Assembly (NCBI GenBank): GCA_934045905.1
Contig: OW203765.1
Coordinates: forward strand, 17,299,409-17,363,408
DNA from: Leuctra nigra
Taxonomy: Eukaryota; Arthropoda; Insecta; Plecoptera; Leuctridae
Direction: 5' to 3'
Length of the DNA stretch: 64,000 nucleotides
The notes under the pieces are model-generated. The model was not told where the DNA came from and searched no databases. It worked only from the letters and a program-made list of their open reading frames with translations. Positions 11,155 through 21,323 of the stretch are shown piece by piece (position 1 is the stretch's first letter; each line of letters starts with the position of its first letter). Position numbers and translations under genes: made by a program.

Positions 11155-12624
11155 TCACAAACAAAGTAATAGAAAAAGAAAAAGAAAAAACGAAACAGAT
11201 GTCCGAGCTAAATGAGTAAAAAGAACTCTTGCATTTCTCCCGCAATAAATCAATCAATCTGAGAGAGATGTTAGGCGGCAAGAGGTCAGCTCAATTGTCA
11301 TATTTATTGACGCCGGCAACTTATTGACGCAGACGTGCCGCCGACAATACAAGAGAGCTTATACCTCAACTTCGTGAAAACTAAATTTTAAGAAACATTG
11401 TGAAAAAACTACATTAGAAGCCAATTATACACTCATCATTGCGCTAGGGTATTCAAAAAGTATAAATACAAATTGTCAGTGCAAATTTTGGGTTCCAATA
11501 TGTATTATGGAGTCCCAGGAATAAGTATATCGTTATAAGTGATCGTTATAAAATTTAAAAATGTATAAGGGATAAAAAAATAATTGTTATAAAAATACTC
11601 ACACTTTATGTCTATCTTTCAATTATTGTGGTTAAATATGGTAGATATTTTAATCCAGAAAATATTGCGAATGAACTGTTTCAGATAATACGAAGACGAA
11701 AAATAGATATTTATATGAAATAGTCAGAAAATATTTTATAAAATTGAATTCAATGTGCATGCATAATGAGCTCGGATAAATTAATGGCTTACTTTATGAC
11801 GCAATGATTATTTATCATCAACACCCAAGAAAAATATTGTTTTCATTTGGTATTTCGTTATTTGTTTTGAATATCAAACTGTTCATTCAAGTCTTCAGTA
11901 CTACGAAGTGAAATATAAACCTATTTCTTATCTGCCTGGGGCGATAACACTCAGCCATTCACGCTGCATGCACGAACCTGCTGTTGACGCCGAGACTGGT
12001 GGGCGGGGTCTAGACAAAACCTCGCATTCCTACAATTGCACAATATATGCTTCCCGCTTCACACAGCTTATTAGTATAGGGATTTTTGCGGCACAAAGAT
12101 TCGAATCCCACTCAGCTATAAGTATGACTATTGAGTCGCATGATGTCTTAAAATGTTCGTCATGTCTACACCTACATCACTAGTTTCTTAATTTTACTTG
12201 CAATTCATACAACAATTATCTACGAGATAATACAAGTTTTGATGAAAATTAAAACAGTCGGTAAAAGTCCATTTTTAAAAATAAAAATAAACAAAAAATA
12301 GAAGGATGTACATATTATTAATCTCTATATATCGTGTAAATTTGAATGTCCTACGGTCATCGGGGCAGAAGTGGGACTCGAATATAACTCGAGTTAAAAA
12401 TTTGGAAAAAAATATGACAACAAATTTTTTTAAATTTTTTTGGAGGGTCAGAGTGTGTTTTTAAGATAGGTTTGAATAATATTCAATCGAAAAAAAGGAT
12501 ACGAAAATCGTGCATGTATGGCCTTAAGTTTTGTTGAAAGTATTTCATTTAGTATTTTACTCTTCGTGTGAACCTGAATATAAATGTGGCGGTACATTTT
12601 ATTTTTCTTCAACATTCTATAATT
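11155..12624. other. No gene seen
   Basis: AT-rich DNA. A GC-richer patch at 11935-12010 stays open in one + frame (11908-12183), but lacks splice borders or recognisable protein features. No RNA gene was seen. Confidence 0.4.
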
Positions 12625-14088
12625 GAGCGAGCGTAGCGAGCGTCACCACGGTACTCTTATGGCACTTTCTCTGTGTGTTTTTTTGTTTTTTTTTTGCCTG
12701 CACTGCCCAGGTCAAACCGCACAACCAATCGATCTGAAATTTTGTACACATACTAACGTAATCTATGCGATCCCTGGGATCTTTTCTGAACGAGATCCTG
12801 TGATTGGTTCAAATTTTATAAAAATTATCTTTCGATTGGTTGGTTCGATCAATTTGAAATTTAGCAAAGTTATTGCAACCAACATTGTACCCAATCAAAA
12901 AATAATTCAGCCAAATCCTCCAATTGGTTCAAATTTGAAACCATTTTTCCTGTGATTTTTGAAATTTAAACTGGAACCGATTGACGGACCAACTAAAAAC
13001 TTCGCATGGTCATTGGTACCAACATTTAAGGTATTTTTGCCAATTTTCACTCTAATCTGTCGTTATTTTCAAAAGTTTTTGTCATTTTAGGGACATTTTG
13101 CGTGTTGGCTGTCAAATTCACGGCGACTTCGAATCTACAAGGCAAGGTAGTTAGAGCAGAAAGTTTTAAACGAAATGAAACTAATTATGACCGTTCAACA
13201 GATTGATCTGATATTGTGTACACACACTACATATCATATCATATGGGTGGTCCCAGGTATATTTTTTGAACGAAATCCTGTGATTTTCGAAAATTAACAA
13301 GGAACCGTTCAATCATAAAGGTTTAATCGATCAACTTAAAACTTAGCAAGGATTGGCACCAATATTTTTCATTTGTATACTTAATTTAAAACGGCCTATA
13401 GCCACACCACCATTTGACCTATCAAATGGTCTTCGATTAATCTGATCAATCAAACTCATATTTTGCATGGTCGTTCAGACCAACATTGTCTCTTATTTTA
13501 CAAATTTTCAGCCCTACCAGTCAAGAACATAGATGCACTTATTGACAGTTTTAATAACTGTCAGAAATGACATTTCAAAACAGAAATTCCACTGCATTCT
13601 GGGTTGCTCTATGTAGCAAAGCAAAGTTTATAGATGGCTATTCTCAATATCAAGTAAGACAGATTCTTTTCTTAGTTGATCATATTGCAATACATAATGT
13701 AGTTAAAATGTAATGTAGGTATTTCATATACATAGGTATACCTTATCTAAAATAATTTATTTTACGATATGGATTGTGTTTCACAGTTATGAAAACGACG
13801 TTTTGACTAGATAACATCATATTTTACACATTTCCAGCACAATCGGTCAAGAATTTACAGACTTATTGCTGTTTTAAGTGTTTGAATATCTGTCCAAAGA
13901 GATGGAAAAATATCAGTACAATAATCTGTTATTTAATTGATCCAGAGTGTTTATGAAAAGTTGCAAGGAAAATTGGTAATAAATAATGTATAGTAAGTTA
14001 TCTTTGATTGAATGGATCGTGCTATGATTGGCGATGTCGTGCGTGTCGGTGCTCGCTCATCAACGCGTTACACCGAGCGTTTTCCTAG
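12625..14088 (+). mobile_element. Family B element, complete copy B1 (1.46 kb)
   Basis: Runs from GAGCGAGCGTAGCGAGCGTC to GAGCGTTTTCCTAG. It has no terminal inverted repeats. The interior is a chain of diverged modules, each with a phrase like CCGATCAA.TTGAAATTT followed by GCA.GGTCATTGG.ACCAAC. Near the CTAG end lies the palindrome AACGCGTT and a possible stem TCGGTG/CACCGA. CTAG is followed by T. These end features resemble a Helitron 3' end, but no TC 5' start was found, so the class stays open. The 110-residue frame 12623-12955 is similar in two other copies but looks like a repeat by-product. Confidence 0.75.
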
Positions 14089-14089
14089 T

Positions 14090-14883
14090 ATGTAGGTAAA
14101 TCATTTGAGGTACTATAGTTAATGGGGGTCAATCCAAGGGTCAATCCCCTCCCCTTCCTATGCGTCAAACTACTCCTGCGCGCAGGTCAAATATCATCGT
14201 AAACACTTGCTCTGGCATAGCTTATTCAAGATCAAACTTACGGCCGCAGTGGACGTATTACAGCTCGACCCTCGCACACTTCAGGATAGTTGCACTGAAA
14301 GTAAGTTCGGAATTGATATTAGATTAATATTATTATTAATATTTATACAATAACTTTGTTATTATTGCTGCATAGTGCTTCGTTGATCGTAGGTAAACGT
14401 AAACAAAAACGGATAATAGAATACTTCTTGGAATTGTGCCTAAAATCTTTTTCAGCAAATCCGTTTCTTTCGAATACAATTTAAGAAATGAGCATACAAA
14501 TCTGCCAATATAATAAATGGATTTTTCATCAATGATATAGCTAGCAAACAAAATCAATATTAATATTATTAATTAATTAATATTGTTGTAGCAAACAATA
14601 TTTTCTCCTTACTTCATAAACTTAATTAAAGTTTAACTTTTACCTCATTGACGTTTAAAATGTAACTTTTTTAATAAAAAAATGCGTTTGAAAACATGGG
14701 GTACTACCTTATCAAAATTTAGGGAAAAAAAGAATGAATTTACTGTAATTATGGCAACATACTGTACTGCATATATGAGGGTGGGCATCATCAAAAGTAA
14801 CTACCTTTAGACAAATTCACTATAAAAGTGGATCATCAATCAATTTGTAGGTCTCAGCTTTGTTAATTTAGAGATTATTAAAC
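14090..14883. other. No gene seen
   Basis: AT-rich DNA including a palindromic ATTAATATT cluster at about 14320-14345 and 14550-14590. No exon or element end recognised. Confidence 0.45.
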
Positions 14884-15089
14884 ATGTTAATAAATACCAA
14901 CTGCAATGTGAAAAGATTTTCCTCGAGTGGGACTCGAACCCACGACCTTCCGATATGAACACAGCCGCTGCACTGTAAACTGCCTCGATAGCTCAGCTGG
15001 TAGAGCATCTGACTGGATATCGGAAGGTCGTGGGTTCGAGTCCCACTCGAGGAAAATCTTTTCACATTGCAGTTGGTATTTATTAACAT
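14884..15089. repeat. tRNA-hinged palindrome 1
   Basis: Two 73-bp arms (14884-14956 and 15017-15089) are perfect reverse complements. Each holds the 3' half of a tRNA-like sequence plus about 35 bp of downstream flank. The 60-bp centre holds the 5' half of one tRNA-like sequence. Confidence 0.9.
14982..15053 (+). tRNA. tRNA-like sequence (72 nt), probably a repeat-borne pseudogene
   Basis: Cloverleaf parts are visible: acceptor GCCTCGA/TCGAGGA (one end mismatch), D arm GCTC..GAGC, anticodon stem TCTGA/TCGGA with loop CTGGATA, variable loop AGGTC and T arm GTGGG/CCCAC. The loop would give anticodon GGA (serine), but the long variable arm of serine tRNAs is missing, so decoding is doubtful. 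A degenerate relative lies on the minus strand at 51708-51785, so this is more likely a tRNA-derived repeat than a housekeeping gene. Confidence 0.5.
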
Positions 15090-15150
15090 TCACCTAACTG
15101 AGGGATTCATTAAAAATCATATTTCATTATTAAACATATTTTTTACATTG

Positions 15151-16697
15151 TTCAATGTAGTCGTGGACGTTTTCGGAACCATCGGGCAATAGCATGGCAG
15201 TGGTGACGGTATACATCGGAACAAACCGTCACTATTGTTCAATGTAGTCGTGGACGTTTTCGGAACCATCGGGTAATAGCATGGCAGTGGTGACGGTACA
15301 TCGGAACAAACCGTCACCACTGCCGTGCTATTGTTCAATGTAGTCGTGGACGTTTTCGGAACCATCGGGCAATAGCATGGCAGTGGTGACGGTACATCGG
15401 AACAAACCGTCACCACTGTCGTGCTATTGTTCAATGTAGTCGTGGACGTTTTCGGAACCATCGGGCAATAGCATGGCAGTGGTGACGGTATACATCGGAA
15501 CAAACCGTCACCACTGCCGTGCTATTGTTCAATGTAGTCGTGGACGTTTTCGGAACCATCGGGTAATAGCATGGCAGTGGTGACGGTACATCGGAACAAA
15601 CCGTCACCACTGCCGTGCTATTGTTCAATGTAGTCGTGGACGTTTTCGGAACCATCGGGCAATAGCATGGCAGTGGTGACGGTACATCGGAACAAACCGT
15701 CACCACTGCCGTGCTATTGTTCAATGTAGTCGTGGACGTTTTCGGAACCATCGGGCAATAGCATGGCAGTGGTGACGGTACATCGCAACAAACCGTCACC
15801 ACTGCCGTGCTATTGTTCAATGTAGTCATGGACGTTTTCGGAACCATCGGATAATAGCATGGCAGTGGTGACGGTATGCATCGGAACAAACCGTCACCAC
15901 TGCCGTGCTATTGTTCAATGTAGTCGTGGACGTTTTCGGAACCATCGGGCAATAGCATGGCAGTGGTGACGGTACATCGGAACAAACCGTCACCACTGCC
16001 GTGCTATTGTTCAATGTAGTCGTGGACGTTTTCGGAACCATCGGGCAATAGCATGGCAGTGGTGACGGTACATCGGAACAAACCGTCACCACTGCCGTGC
16101 TATTGTTCAATGTAGTCGTGGACGTTTTCGGAACCATCGGATAATAGCATGGCAGTGGTGACGGTATGCATCGGAACAAACCGTCACCACTGCCGTGCTA
16201 TTGTTCAATGTAGCCGTGGACGTTTTCGGAACCATCGGGCAATAGCATGGCAGTGGTGACGGTACATCGGAACAAACCGTCACCACTGCCGTGCTATTGT
16301 TCAATGTAGTCGTGGACGTTTTCGGAACCATCGGGCAATAGCATGGCAGTGGTGACGGTACATCGGAACAAACCGTCACCACTGCCGTGCTATTGTTCAA
16401 TGTAGTCGTGGACGTTATCGGAACCATCGGGCAATAGCATGGCAGTGGTGACGGTATACATCGGAACAAACCGTCACCACTGCCGTGCTATTGTTCAATG
16501 TAGTCGTGGACGTTTTCGGAACCATCGGGCAATAGCATGGCAGTGGTGACGGTACATCGGAACAAACCGTCACCACTGCCGTGCTATTGTTCAATGTAGT
16601 CGTGGACGTTTTCGGAACCATCGGGTAATAGCATGGCAGTGGTGATGGTATACATCGGAACAAACCGTCACCACTGCCGTGCTATTGTTCAATGTAA
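15151..16697. repeat. 96/98-bp satellite, 16 units, with higher-order pattern
   Basis: Unit starts (TTCAATGTAGTCG) are at 15151, 15238, 15334, 15430, 15528, 15624, 15720, 15816, 15914, 16010, 16106, 16204, 16300, 16396, 16494, 16590 and 16688. Units are 96 bp (GTACATCGG) or 98 bp (GTATACATCGG or GTATGCATCGG); the first is 87 bp by an 11-bp loss. Each unit carries an internal hairpin: ATAGCATGGCAGTGGTGACGGT pairs with the stretch ending GCCGTGCTAT. Minus-strand frames reading PSPLPCYCPMVPKTS are artefacts of the 96-bp length. Confidence 0.97.
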
Positions 16698-17521
16698 TTT
16701 ACCTGAAAAAGCTCGATGAAAATTAGCGAAATGTTCAAAACGTTTATTTCCTAATATGTTATATGGAGTGTTGTTTTTTCTTTATCATTGGTGTATAGAT
16801 TACAACTAATTCTGTCGCATCCCATCTTACTCATTAGCACTATTGCTAAAAAGGTAAACACCGGACTAAATATCACCATAACTTCTGAATCACTTGAATT
16901 ATACAATGTGTGACAAATGAAAACAAAGATATTTCTGGAGGCAACATAAGAGATAAGAACTTATCAAAAGAATGTGTTTGCACAAAATTCGACTTTAAAG
17001 CCAACTGGTCACAATTTATTTCATATTTGAGTCTAGTATAAGGGCACAAATATTTCAATATTTATATTTATACGTATGCTTGAGGTCTGCTCAAAAAAGC
17101 AATGCTTTTTTCACATTTTCCAGCATTTTCACCTTTAAGGAGGCCAGTATAAGGTAACGGGATACGAAGTGTTCTTCAAAATGTTTTTTTTAATTGTGTC
17201 TTCATAGTATCAGAAATTTTAAAAATAATATATAATTAATAAATAAATAGAATAAATGGAATAAATAATGCCACACACTGGAGTACATTACGATCTCTGG
17301 AACAAAGTGTAAAATAGTATAATTATCCCACAATAATCGTAATAAACTCCTTGATGTCGTACCAGAATAATGACAGTGTGTGCCATTATTTAGGGTTCAA
17401 TACCTTGCTAACTTTTAAACAGTCAATTAGGACTATATTGCCATGGCAACAACTAATTAGAATCTTCGAATAGCCAATTAAACCTTAACTACTAGTTTAG
17501 CAGACTATTGAAAGACCGGCT
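16698..17521. other. No gene seen; one short dispersed repeat
   Basis: AT-rich DNA. The stretch near 17262-17300 (AATAATGCC.CACACTGGAGT) recurs at about 56258-56285, so it is a dispersed repeat fragment. Nothing else recognised. Confidence 0.45.
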
Positions 17522-17694
17522 TTAGGCCAGGTATAGCACATGTCCCGATAAAGTTAGCGGTAGGATTTATCGGCTGAAACCATGGCAACAGCCAATGAAA
17601 CACAGCCATCTAGACCGCTAAAGTCCACTTTAGGCTAAAGTGAACTTTATCTTACTTATCGGGACAAGGTGCAACCTGGCCTTAAGCCCCATTT
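17522..17694. mobile_element. MITE family J with TTA duplication
   Basis: The 167-bp element 17525-17691 begins GGCCAGGTATAGCACATGTC and ends in the inverse CAACCTGGCC; CCCGATAA/TTATCGGG pairs inside. TTA flanks both sides (17522-17524 and 17692-17694). A TTA duplication with palindromic body fits PIF/Harbinger-type MITEs. Confidence 0.8.
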
Positions 17695-17870
17695 ACACGG
17701 TACAATTTCTTGAGCAACTTCTGTGTCACATTCCCGTTTTTCATACAATTTTGTATTTACACGACGCAACTTTCTGTCATAGACCTTAAAAAATGTTCTA
17801 ATATTCAAGAATGTGACACAGAAGTGTGGTACAGAAGTTGTACAAGAAATTGCATCGTGTATATGGGGCT
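17695..17870. mobile_element. MITE family E, copy 2
   Basis: Ends AGCCCCATTTACACGGT and ATCGTGTATATGGGGCT, arms about 60 bp. TTA on both sides (17692-17694 and 17871-17873). The left TTA is shared with the family J element, so one landed on the border of the other. It ends 144 bp before the SINA-like start codon. Confidence 0.87.
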
Positions 17871-18014
17871 TTAGTGTTATAATATCTGATTTTTCTCAAT
17901 TCTGTTACTGTGAAGACGAAACTAAAATAACACACTTTCTCGTCATTAGAATGTCGATTAGAATGTCTCGTCATCAGAATGTTACTAATGGGATGTTCAA
18001 ATTGTTTGTAGACG

Positions 18015-18839
18015 ATGTCAGACGACGCCTCTAGACTCCGACAGTTGAACGCCAACCTCCTTCACCAACTGCAATGCACGATGTGTCTGGACACCTGCAA
18101 GCCGCCCATCTTCATGTGCGTCATCGGTCACAACCTCTGCTCCTCCTGCAAACAGAAGGTCACAGCGTGTCCGGAATGTCAAGCTCCACCAATCAGAAAC
18201 ATCGGCTTGGAGAAGATTTGTGCGCAGCTTCTACTTCCATGTCGATTCATGAGCGGGGGCTGCACAGCAGAACAGAACTTATCTGACTTGGTAGAACATA
18301 GTAAAGTCTGCGAATTTCGCTACCGATGTCCTGTTTGTGAGTGGTTTGGTAGTAGAATTGACCTGTTTCGTCATTGTACAAGAATTCACCCTGATATGGT
18401 GATTGAAAACGTAAACGACAGTACGTTTATTTTGCCACTCAGTCTTCTTCGCTTTCGGTCAAGTGTTGGTGACTACAAGTCTGTTCCTGTCATTGAATTG
18501 GTCGGTTTTCATACACTTGATCAAGAATTATTCATAGTAAATTACGTAGTTCATCCGTCAGAGTCAATACTTAATTTGTTCTGTCGGTATATGGGGCCAA
18601 ATGAACATGCAGGATTGTACAAATGTACATTCACTCTAAGATCTTCTGACAGAACTCGGTCTCTCACCCATGTTGGATCTGTCTTGAGCCTTGATGATGA
18701 TTATATTACAAGTGTACATACGTTTCAAATTTGTCAGAAAACTCTCATCAATTTTAGCACGCAAAATCGGTATGTAAAATGCGATATATTGGTAGAGAAA
18801 TTACAATTTTCTGATAATGATTTGACAAAGAGTAAATAA
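18015..18839 (+). CDS. SINA/SIAH-type RING E3 ubiquitin ligase (274 aa, intronless)
   Basis: Members of the seven-in-absentia family bind E2 enzymes and transfer ubiquitin to target proteins. The N-terminal RING is complete: C21, C24, C35, H39, C42, C45, C52, C55, with the family spacing C-V-I-G-H-x2-C. Then comes the SIAH-type double zinc finger (about residues 76-125: LLPCRFMSGGC, H, C, CPVCEWFGS, RHCTRIHP). The C-terminal substrate-binding, TRAF-like domain (about 130-268) is recognisable mainly by position and is diverged. Length is close to the usual ~280 residues. The Met at 18015 fits because the next residues lead straight into the RING. It has no intron and no break, which suits either a retrocopy or one of the intronless paralogues common in insects. 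Two MITEs sit just upstream and a satellite starts 110 bp downstream. Function as a ligase is likely; its target is unknown. Confidence 0.9.
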   Translation: MSDDASRLRQLNANLLHQLQCTMCLDTCKPPIFMCVIGHNLCSSCKQKVTACPECQAPPIRNIGLEKICAQLLLPCRFMSGGCTAEQNLSDLVEHSKVCEFRYRCPVCEWFGSRIDLFRHCTRIHPDMVIENVNDSTFILPLSLLRFRSSVGDYKSVPVIELVGFHTLDQELFIVNYVVHPSESILNLFCRYMGPNEHAGLYKCTFTLRSSDRTRSLTHVGSVLSLDDDYITSVHTFQICQKTLINFSTQNRYVKCDILVEKLQFSDNDLTKSK

Positions 18840-18876
18840 CTATTATAAATATCTTGCGAAATTATGTTGTAAAATT

Positions 18877-18882
18877 AATAAA
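18877..18882 (+). other. Probable polyadenylation signal of the SINA-like gene
   Basis: AATAAA 38 bp after the stop codon, in AT-rich DNA. Confidence 0.6.
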
Positions 18883-18950
18883 ATCACGTATCTATGTAAT
18901 ATTCCGCGAGCACATTTGAAAATGTTCACGTACTAGTTCTCAGTGGTCTA

Positions 18951-19667
18951 AGTAGAATGTGGGTTACCCCAGCACTTCAAAGTAGAATGTGGGTTACAAC
19001 GGCACTTCAAAGTAGAATGTGGGTTACCCCGGCAATTCAAAGTAGAATGTGGGTTACCACGGCAATTCGCAGTAGAATGCGGGTTACCCCGGCACATCGA
19101 AGTGGAATGTGGGATACCCCGGCACATCGAAGTGGAATGTGGGATACCACGGCACTTCGCAGTAGAATGTGGGTAACCCCGGCACTTCGAAGTGGAATGT
19201 GGGATACTCAGGCACATCGCAGTAGAATGTGGGTTACCCCGGCACTTCAAAGAAGAATGTGGGTTACCCCGGCACTTCAAAGTAGAATGTGGGTTACCAC
19301 TGCAATTCGCAGTAGAATGTGGGTTACCCCGGCACATCGAAGTGGAATGTGGGATACCCCGGCACATTGAAGTGGAATGTGGGATACACCGGCACATCGA
19401 AGTAGAATGTGGGATACACCGGCACATCGAAGTGGAATGTGGGATACCCCGGCACTTCGCAGTAGAATGTAGGTTACCCCGGCACTTCGAAGTGGAATGT
19501 GGGATACTCAGGCACTTCGCAGTAGAATGTGGGTTACCCCGGCACTTCAAAGTAGAATGTGGGTTACCCCGGCACTTCAAAGTAGAATGTGGGTTACCAC
19601 GGCAATTCGCAGTAGAATGTGGGATACCCCGGCACATCGAAGTGGAATGTGGGTTACCCCGGCACTT
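18951..19667. repeat. 30-bp minisatellite, 24 units, 300-bp higher-order period
   Basis: Unit is AGTAGAATGTGGGTTACCCC plus GGCACTTCRA. Variants (CACTTCAA, CAATTCGC, CACATCGA, and a rare ACTCAGGCA type) recur in the same order 300 bp apart: the ACTCAGGCA variant is at 19207 and 19507, followed by the same series. Open frames on both strands reflect the 30-bp unit. Confidence 0.97.
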
Positions 19668-19805
19668 ATCCATTTCATTTGCCCGTGTAACTTCACTTCA
19701 TAATCTCCAATAGTAATACTAAATCACTCATTCATTTTCGAATTTGTAATTGCTTTGAAGATCTATCAATGTTCAAAATGGATGTCAGGGAAAAGGATAT
19801 GATAC

Positions 19806-20051
19806 TTTGATAATGATGGAAAATTTAGTGAATCTCTCACTTAGGGATGGTGTTTTGGAGGTAACCTGCGAAATAAAAACGCGCACCCCGACTGGGAATC
19901 GAACCCAGATCCTTCGGGTTACCGGCCCTATGCTTATGCCCGAAGGATCTGGGTTCGATTCCCAGTCGGGGTGCGCGTTTTTATTTCGCAGGTTACCTCC
20001 AAAACACCATCCCTAAGTGAGAGATTCACTAAATTTTCCATCATTATCAAA
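19806..20051. repeat. tRNA-hinged palindrome 2 (113-bp arms)
   Basis: Arms 19806-19918 and 19939-20051 are reverse complements with a 20-base centre. Each arm contains the 3' half of a tRNA-like sequence (GGTTCGATTCCCAGTCGGGG) and about 75 bp of flank (GTGCGCGTTTTTATTTCGCA and onward). In the left arm the tRNA text extends into its D arm; in the right it stops at the anticodon arm. Confidence 0.92.
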
Positions 20052-20206
20052 CAATCCACTCGTAGCTCAGAAGTTTGAGCATAGCCATTCGAGAGAGATG
20101 TATTCACGTTGTCAAATGAAGTCGAAGTGCTTCAGTCTTCGTGTATAGGTCATATACTCGGACTCGCAAGAGTTGTATGGCAACCCAACCTGCTGATTAA
20201 GAATGC

Positions 20207-20277
20207 GTCCCGATAGCTTAATGGTAAAGCATAGGGCCGGAAACCCGAAGGATCTGGGTTCGATTCCCAGTCGGGGT
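20207..20277 (+). tRNA. tRNA-like sequence (71 nt), same family as palindrome 2
   Basis: Acceptor GTCCCGA/TCGGGGT, D arm GCTT/AAGC, anticodon stem TAGGG/CCCGA (one mismatch), T arm CTGGG/CCCAG. The anticodon loop is CCGGAAA, with C where U33 is normal, which argues against a working tRNA. The downstream flank GCGCGTTTTTATTTCGCAGG matches palindrome 2, so this is the full-length head of a repeat. Confidence 0.5.
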
Positions 20278-20297
20278 GCGCGTTTTTATTTCGCAGG

Positions 20298-21140
20298 ATA
20301 CCTCCAAGATATGATACTGTTATGAGCAGTGTGACATTATTGTAGTGTAATACTCAGTTTCATATTTCTGCTCTGCACTGAGTTTTAAACCGTTTGATTA
20401 CTTACAGCTCCAATGATTTTTAATGTGAGTGTTTTAGACTAATTTCAATTTAATAATTATTATTGCTCATAGACTAAACGCATGCATGTAAATGTAATCT
20501 AGATATAGAACCTAGATAGAACCTAGAGGAACCTAGATAGACTTATCTAGTCGGGCGCTAGCTCGACGCTGCCAAGCACCGCTCTAATACAACGTGCGAG
20601 CTACTACCAGACTTATACTGCAAGCGCTTCGGGCCCGATTTCGGGGTGTCAGTACGCATGCAAGCATTTAGAAATGAAAGTTGAAAACCATGGTTATCGG
20701 GTATATTTAGCCACCTGACAACACCTAACCAAATATCAAAGTGCTGCGATCATCCCTTCGGGGTGAATTTTGGGCCTCAAACATGCAAGGATTGACTTTC
20801 ATGTTAGTTAGTTAGTTAGTTAGTTAGGCACGGTCAATTTGTTTGCCCCTCTCTACAGGTTGAACGGTTTGTCCTAGAGAGTTGAAATTTGGCAGAGACA
20901 TAGAGTCATATTTATAGCAGTGCCCTTTGAAAGAAAATCTGAAATATTTTGACCGGAAGTGAAGTTATTACAATTTTAAATTTTAAATATTTTAAAAGTC
21001 AAACGGGTCCATCGAGAGTTTTGAAATTTGGCAACAATAAAGACAATGTATTGCTAGACACTCCACTTCAAGAAAAATCAATAAATTTAAACCGGAAGTG
21101 GGAAAATTATCAATATTTACGTTCCGCCCTTCTTCTTTGA
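20298..21140. repeat. Unclassified repeat with (GTTA)n and ACCGGAAGTG modules
   Basis: 20630-20790 holds CTTCGGGCCCGATTTCGGGG-like text; GTTA repeats lie at 20808-20827. Two modules follow with AGTTGAAATTTGGCA / AGTTTTGAAATTTGGCA and ACCGGAAGTG. The style matches the modules of families A and B. 20298-20560 shows nothing clear. Confidence 0.5.
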
Positions 21141-21167
21141 TACACTAAACAGCGGCTCTAATTCCCA

Positions 21168-21245
21168 TCGGACTGATAGCTCATGTTAGGAAGGCAGCTG
21201 GCTTCGACATCTGCATAACACGTTCGATTCCCGATCCCGGAAAAC
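21168..21245 (+). mobile_element. tRNA-headed SINE-like fragment
   Basis: A-box-like GATAGCTCATGTTAGG and B-box-like CGTTCGATTCCCGATCCC, followed by an A then T-rich tail. No function as a tRNA is likely. Confidence 0.45.
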
Positions 21246-21323
21246 TTTTTTTTTCATATATTATTTTTTAATTTGTATAAGCGATGATACCTTCATGTAT
21301 ATATATCCAAATGAGAGGTCCAG

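Noticed and set aside
12623..12955. 110-residue frame shared by B1, B4 and B6 (PIDLKFCTHTNVIYAIPGIF)
   Set aside because: The shared phrase is the recurring DNA module; the frame lacks a stable start and other B copies break it.
14982..15053. Working serine tRNA with anticodon GGA
   Set aside because: No long variable arm, one acceptor mismatch, and it belongs to a repeat family with degenerate copies.
15117..16663. Long minus-strand frames reading PSPLPCYCPMVPKTS repeats
   Set aside because: They follow from a satellite of 96-bp units; the frame breaks at every 98-bp unit.
15151..16697. CRISPR array
   Set aside because: Units are continuous with no variable spacers, and the genome is eukaryotic.
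18948..19713. Minus-strand Cys-rich frame of 241 residues (RGNPHSTxKC units) and + frames
   Set aside because: The 30-bp unit keeps frames open on both strands; variants ignore codon position.
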